Assembly: GCF_014859475.1 (NCBI RefSeq)
Contig: NZ_JACUUE010000006.1
Coordinates: forward strand, 1-37,514
Length of the DNA: 37,514 nucleotides
Origin: Rhodoferax sp.
Lineage (GTDB): Bacteria > Pseudomonadota > Gammaproteobacteria > Burkholderiales > Burkholderiaceae_C
Reading direction: 5' to 3'
Position numbers and translations under genes: made by a program. Within the stretch, counting starts at the first letter, position 1; each line of letters opens with the position of its first letter. The notes beneath the pieces were generated by a model. That model was not told the origin of the DNA, did not search any database, and saw only the letters and a list, made by a program, of their open reading frames with translations. Shown piece after piece: positions 36,948 to 37,514 of the stretch.

Positions 36948-37514
36948 ATGGCCATCAACTTCCTCACCAAAATTTTCGGCAGTCGCAATGACCGCCTGAT
37001 CAAAAAATACCGCAACACCGTGGCCAAGATCAATGCCATGGAAGCCGACCTCGAAAAGCTCTCCGAGGACGAGTTGCGCGCCAAGACCGAGGCCTTCAAG
37101 GACCGTCTGGCCAAGGGTGAAACGCTTGATGCCTTGCTGCCCGAAGCCTTTGCCGTGGTGCGCGAGGGCTCCAAGCGCATCATGAAACTGCGTCCGTTTG
37201 ACGTGCAATTGCTCGGCGGCATGTCGCTGCACAACGGCAAGATTTCCGAAATGGGCACCGGCGAAGGCAAAACCCTGACCGCCACCTTGCCCGTGTATTT
37301 GAACGCCCTGAGTGGCAATGGCGTGCATGTGGTCACGGTCAACGACTACCTGGCCAATCGCGATGCCCAGTGGATGGGCCGCTTGTACAACTATTTGGGC
37401 TTGTCGGTGGGCATCAACCTGCCCAACATGTCGCGCGAAGAAAAGCAGGCCGCCTACCGCGCCGACATCACCTACGGCACCAACAACGAATACGGCTTTG
37501 ACTACCTGCGCGAC
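36948..37514 (+). CDS. secA: Preprotein translocase ATPase SecA (5' part, runs off the window)
   Basis: The first 189 codons of SecA, the motor that drives proteins through SecYEG. The frame starts [20 protein letters not shown], has the conserved [20 protein letters not shown], then Walker [21 protein letters not shown] at about 102-121, then [16 protein letters not shown] and [15 protein letters not shown]. The frame has no stop and is complete up to the window edge. ATG 36948 matches homologous N-termini. Divergent from dciA. Confidence 0.97.
   Translation, partial: MAINFLTKIFGSRNDRLIKKYRNTVAKINAMEADLEKLSEDELRAKTEAFKDRLAKGETLDALLPEAFAVVREGSKRIMKLRPFDVQLLGGMSLHNGKISEMGTGEGKTLTATLPVYLNALSGNGVHVVTVNDYLANRDAQWMGRLYNYLGLSVGINLPNMSREEKQAAYRADITYGTNNEYGFDYLRD

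Overview
The window looks like a chromosomal segment of a betaproteobacterium, most likely a Burkholderiales / Comamonadaceae-type organism (Rhodoferax- or Polaromonas-like). The grounds are protein resemblance recalled from known families and gene order: dnaQ followed by a tRNA-Val, rpsO-pnp, quinone oxidoreductase-tpiA-secG, then a tRNA-Leu(GAG) leading into a complete 14-gene nuo operon. No database search was possible, so the taxonomic call is an inference. No rRNA, CRISPR array or complete mobile element is present.

Bases 1-7730 are housekeeping. They hold a short intergenic repeat pair, dnaQ (Pol III epsilon), tRNA-Val(CAC) with a clean terminator, an orphan periplasmic amino-acid-type binding protein, rpsO and pnp (each preceded by a leader hairpin that looks regulatory), a PIG3-type quinone oxidoreductase overlapping tpiA, secG, and tRNA-Leu(GAG).

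Bases 7789-22158 are nuoABCDEFGHIJKLMN, respiratory complex I, all on the plus strand, in canonical order, tightly packed with four ATGA overlaps (D/E, E/F, G/H, J/K). A NUDIX hydrolase (ADP-ribose pyrophosphatase type) follows, then a 1589-residue NAD-glutamate dehydrogenase. A minus-strand MsbA-like ABC exporter converges on the dehydrogenase with only 5 bases between stop codons.

Bases 29453-36355 are an accessory graveyard in which nearly every recognisable gene is broken. In order: a hicA toxin remnant lacking its catalytic-histidine segment; the 3' part of an IS4-family element whose catalytic Glu is Ala; a truncated umuC joined to that element; a umuD interrupted by two in-frame TAG codons but still carrying a full SOS (LexA) box over its start; a thioredoxin-like gene cut just before its CxxC; a truncated, frameshifted IS21 istA with an upstream Cys-rich zinc-finger-like ORF; and a HelD-type helicase with a Trp-to-TGA stop and a missing 3' half. 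In the middle sits one apparently intact gene, an 862-residue membrane-bound hybrid histidine kinase/receiver protein with no partner.

Bases 36386-37514 return to core functions: dciA (DUF721, replicative helicase loader) on the minus strand, diverging from secA, which runs off the window end.
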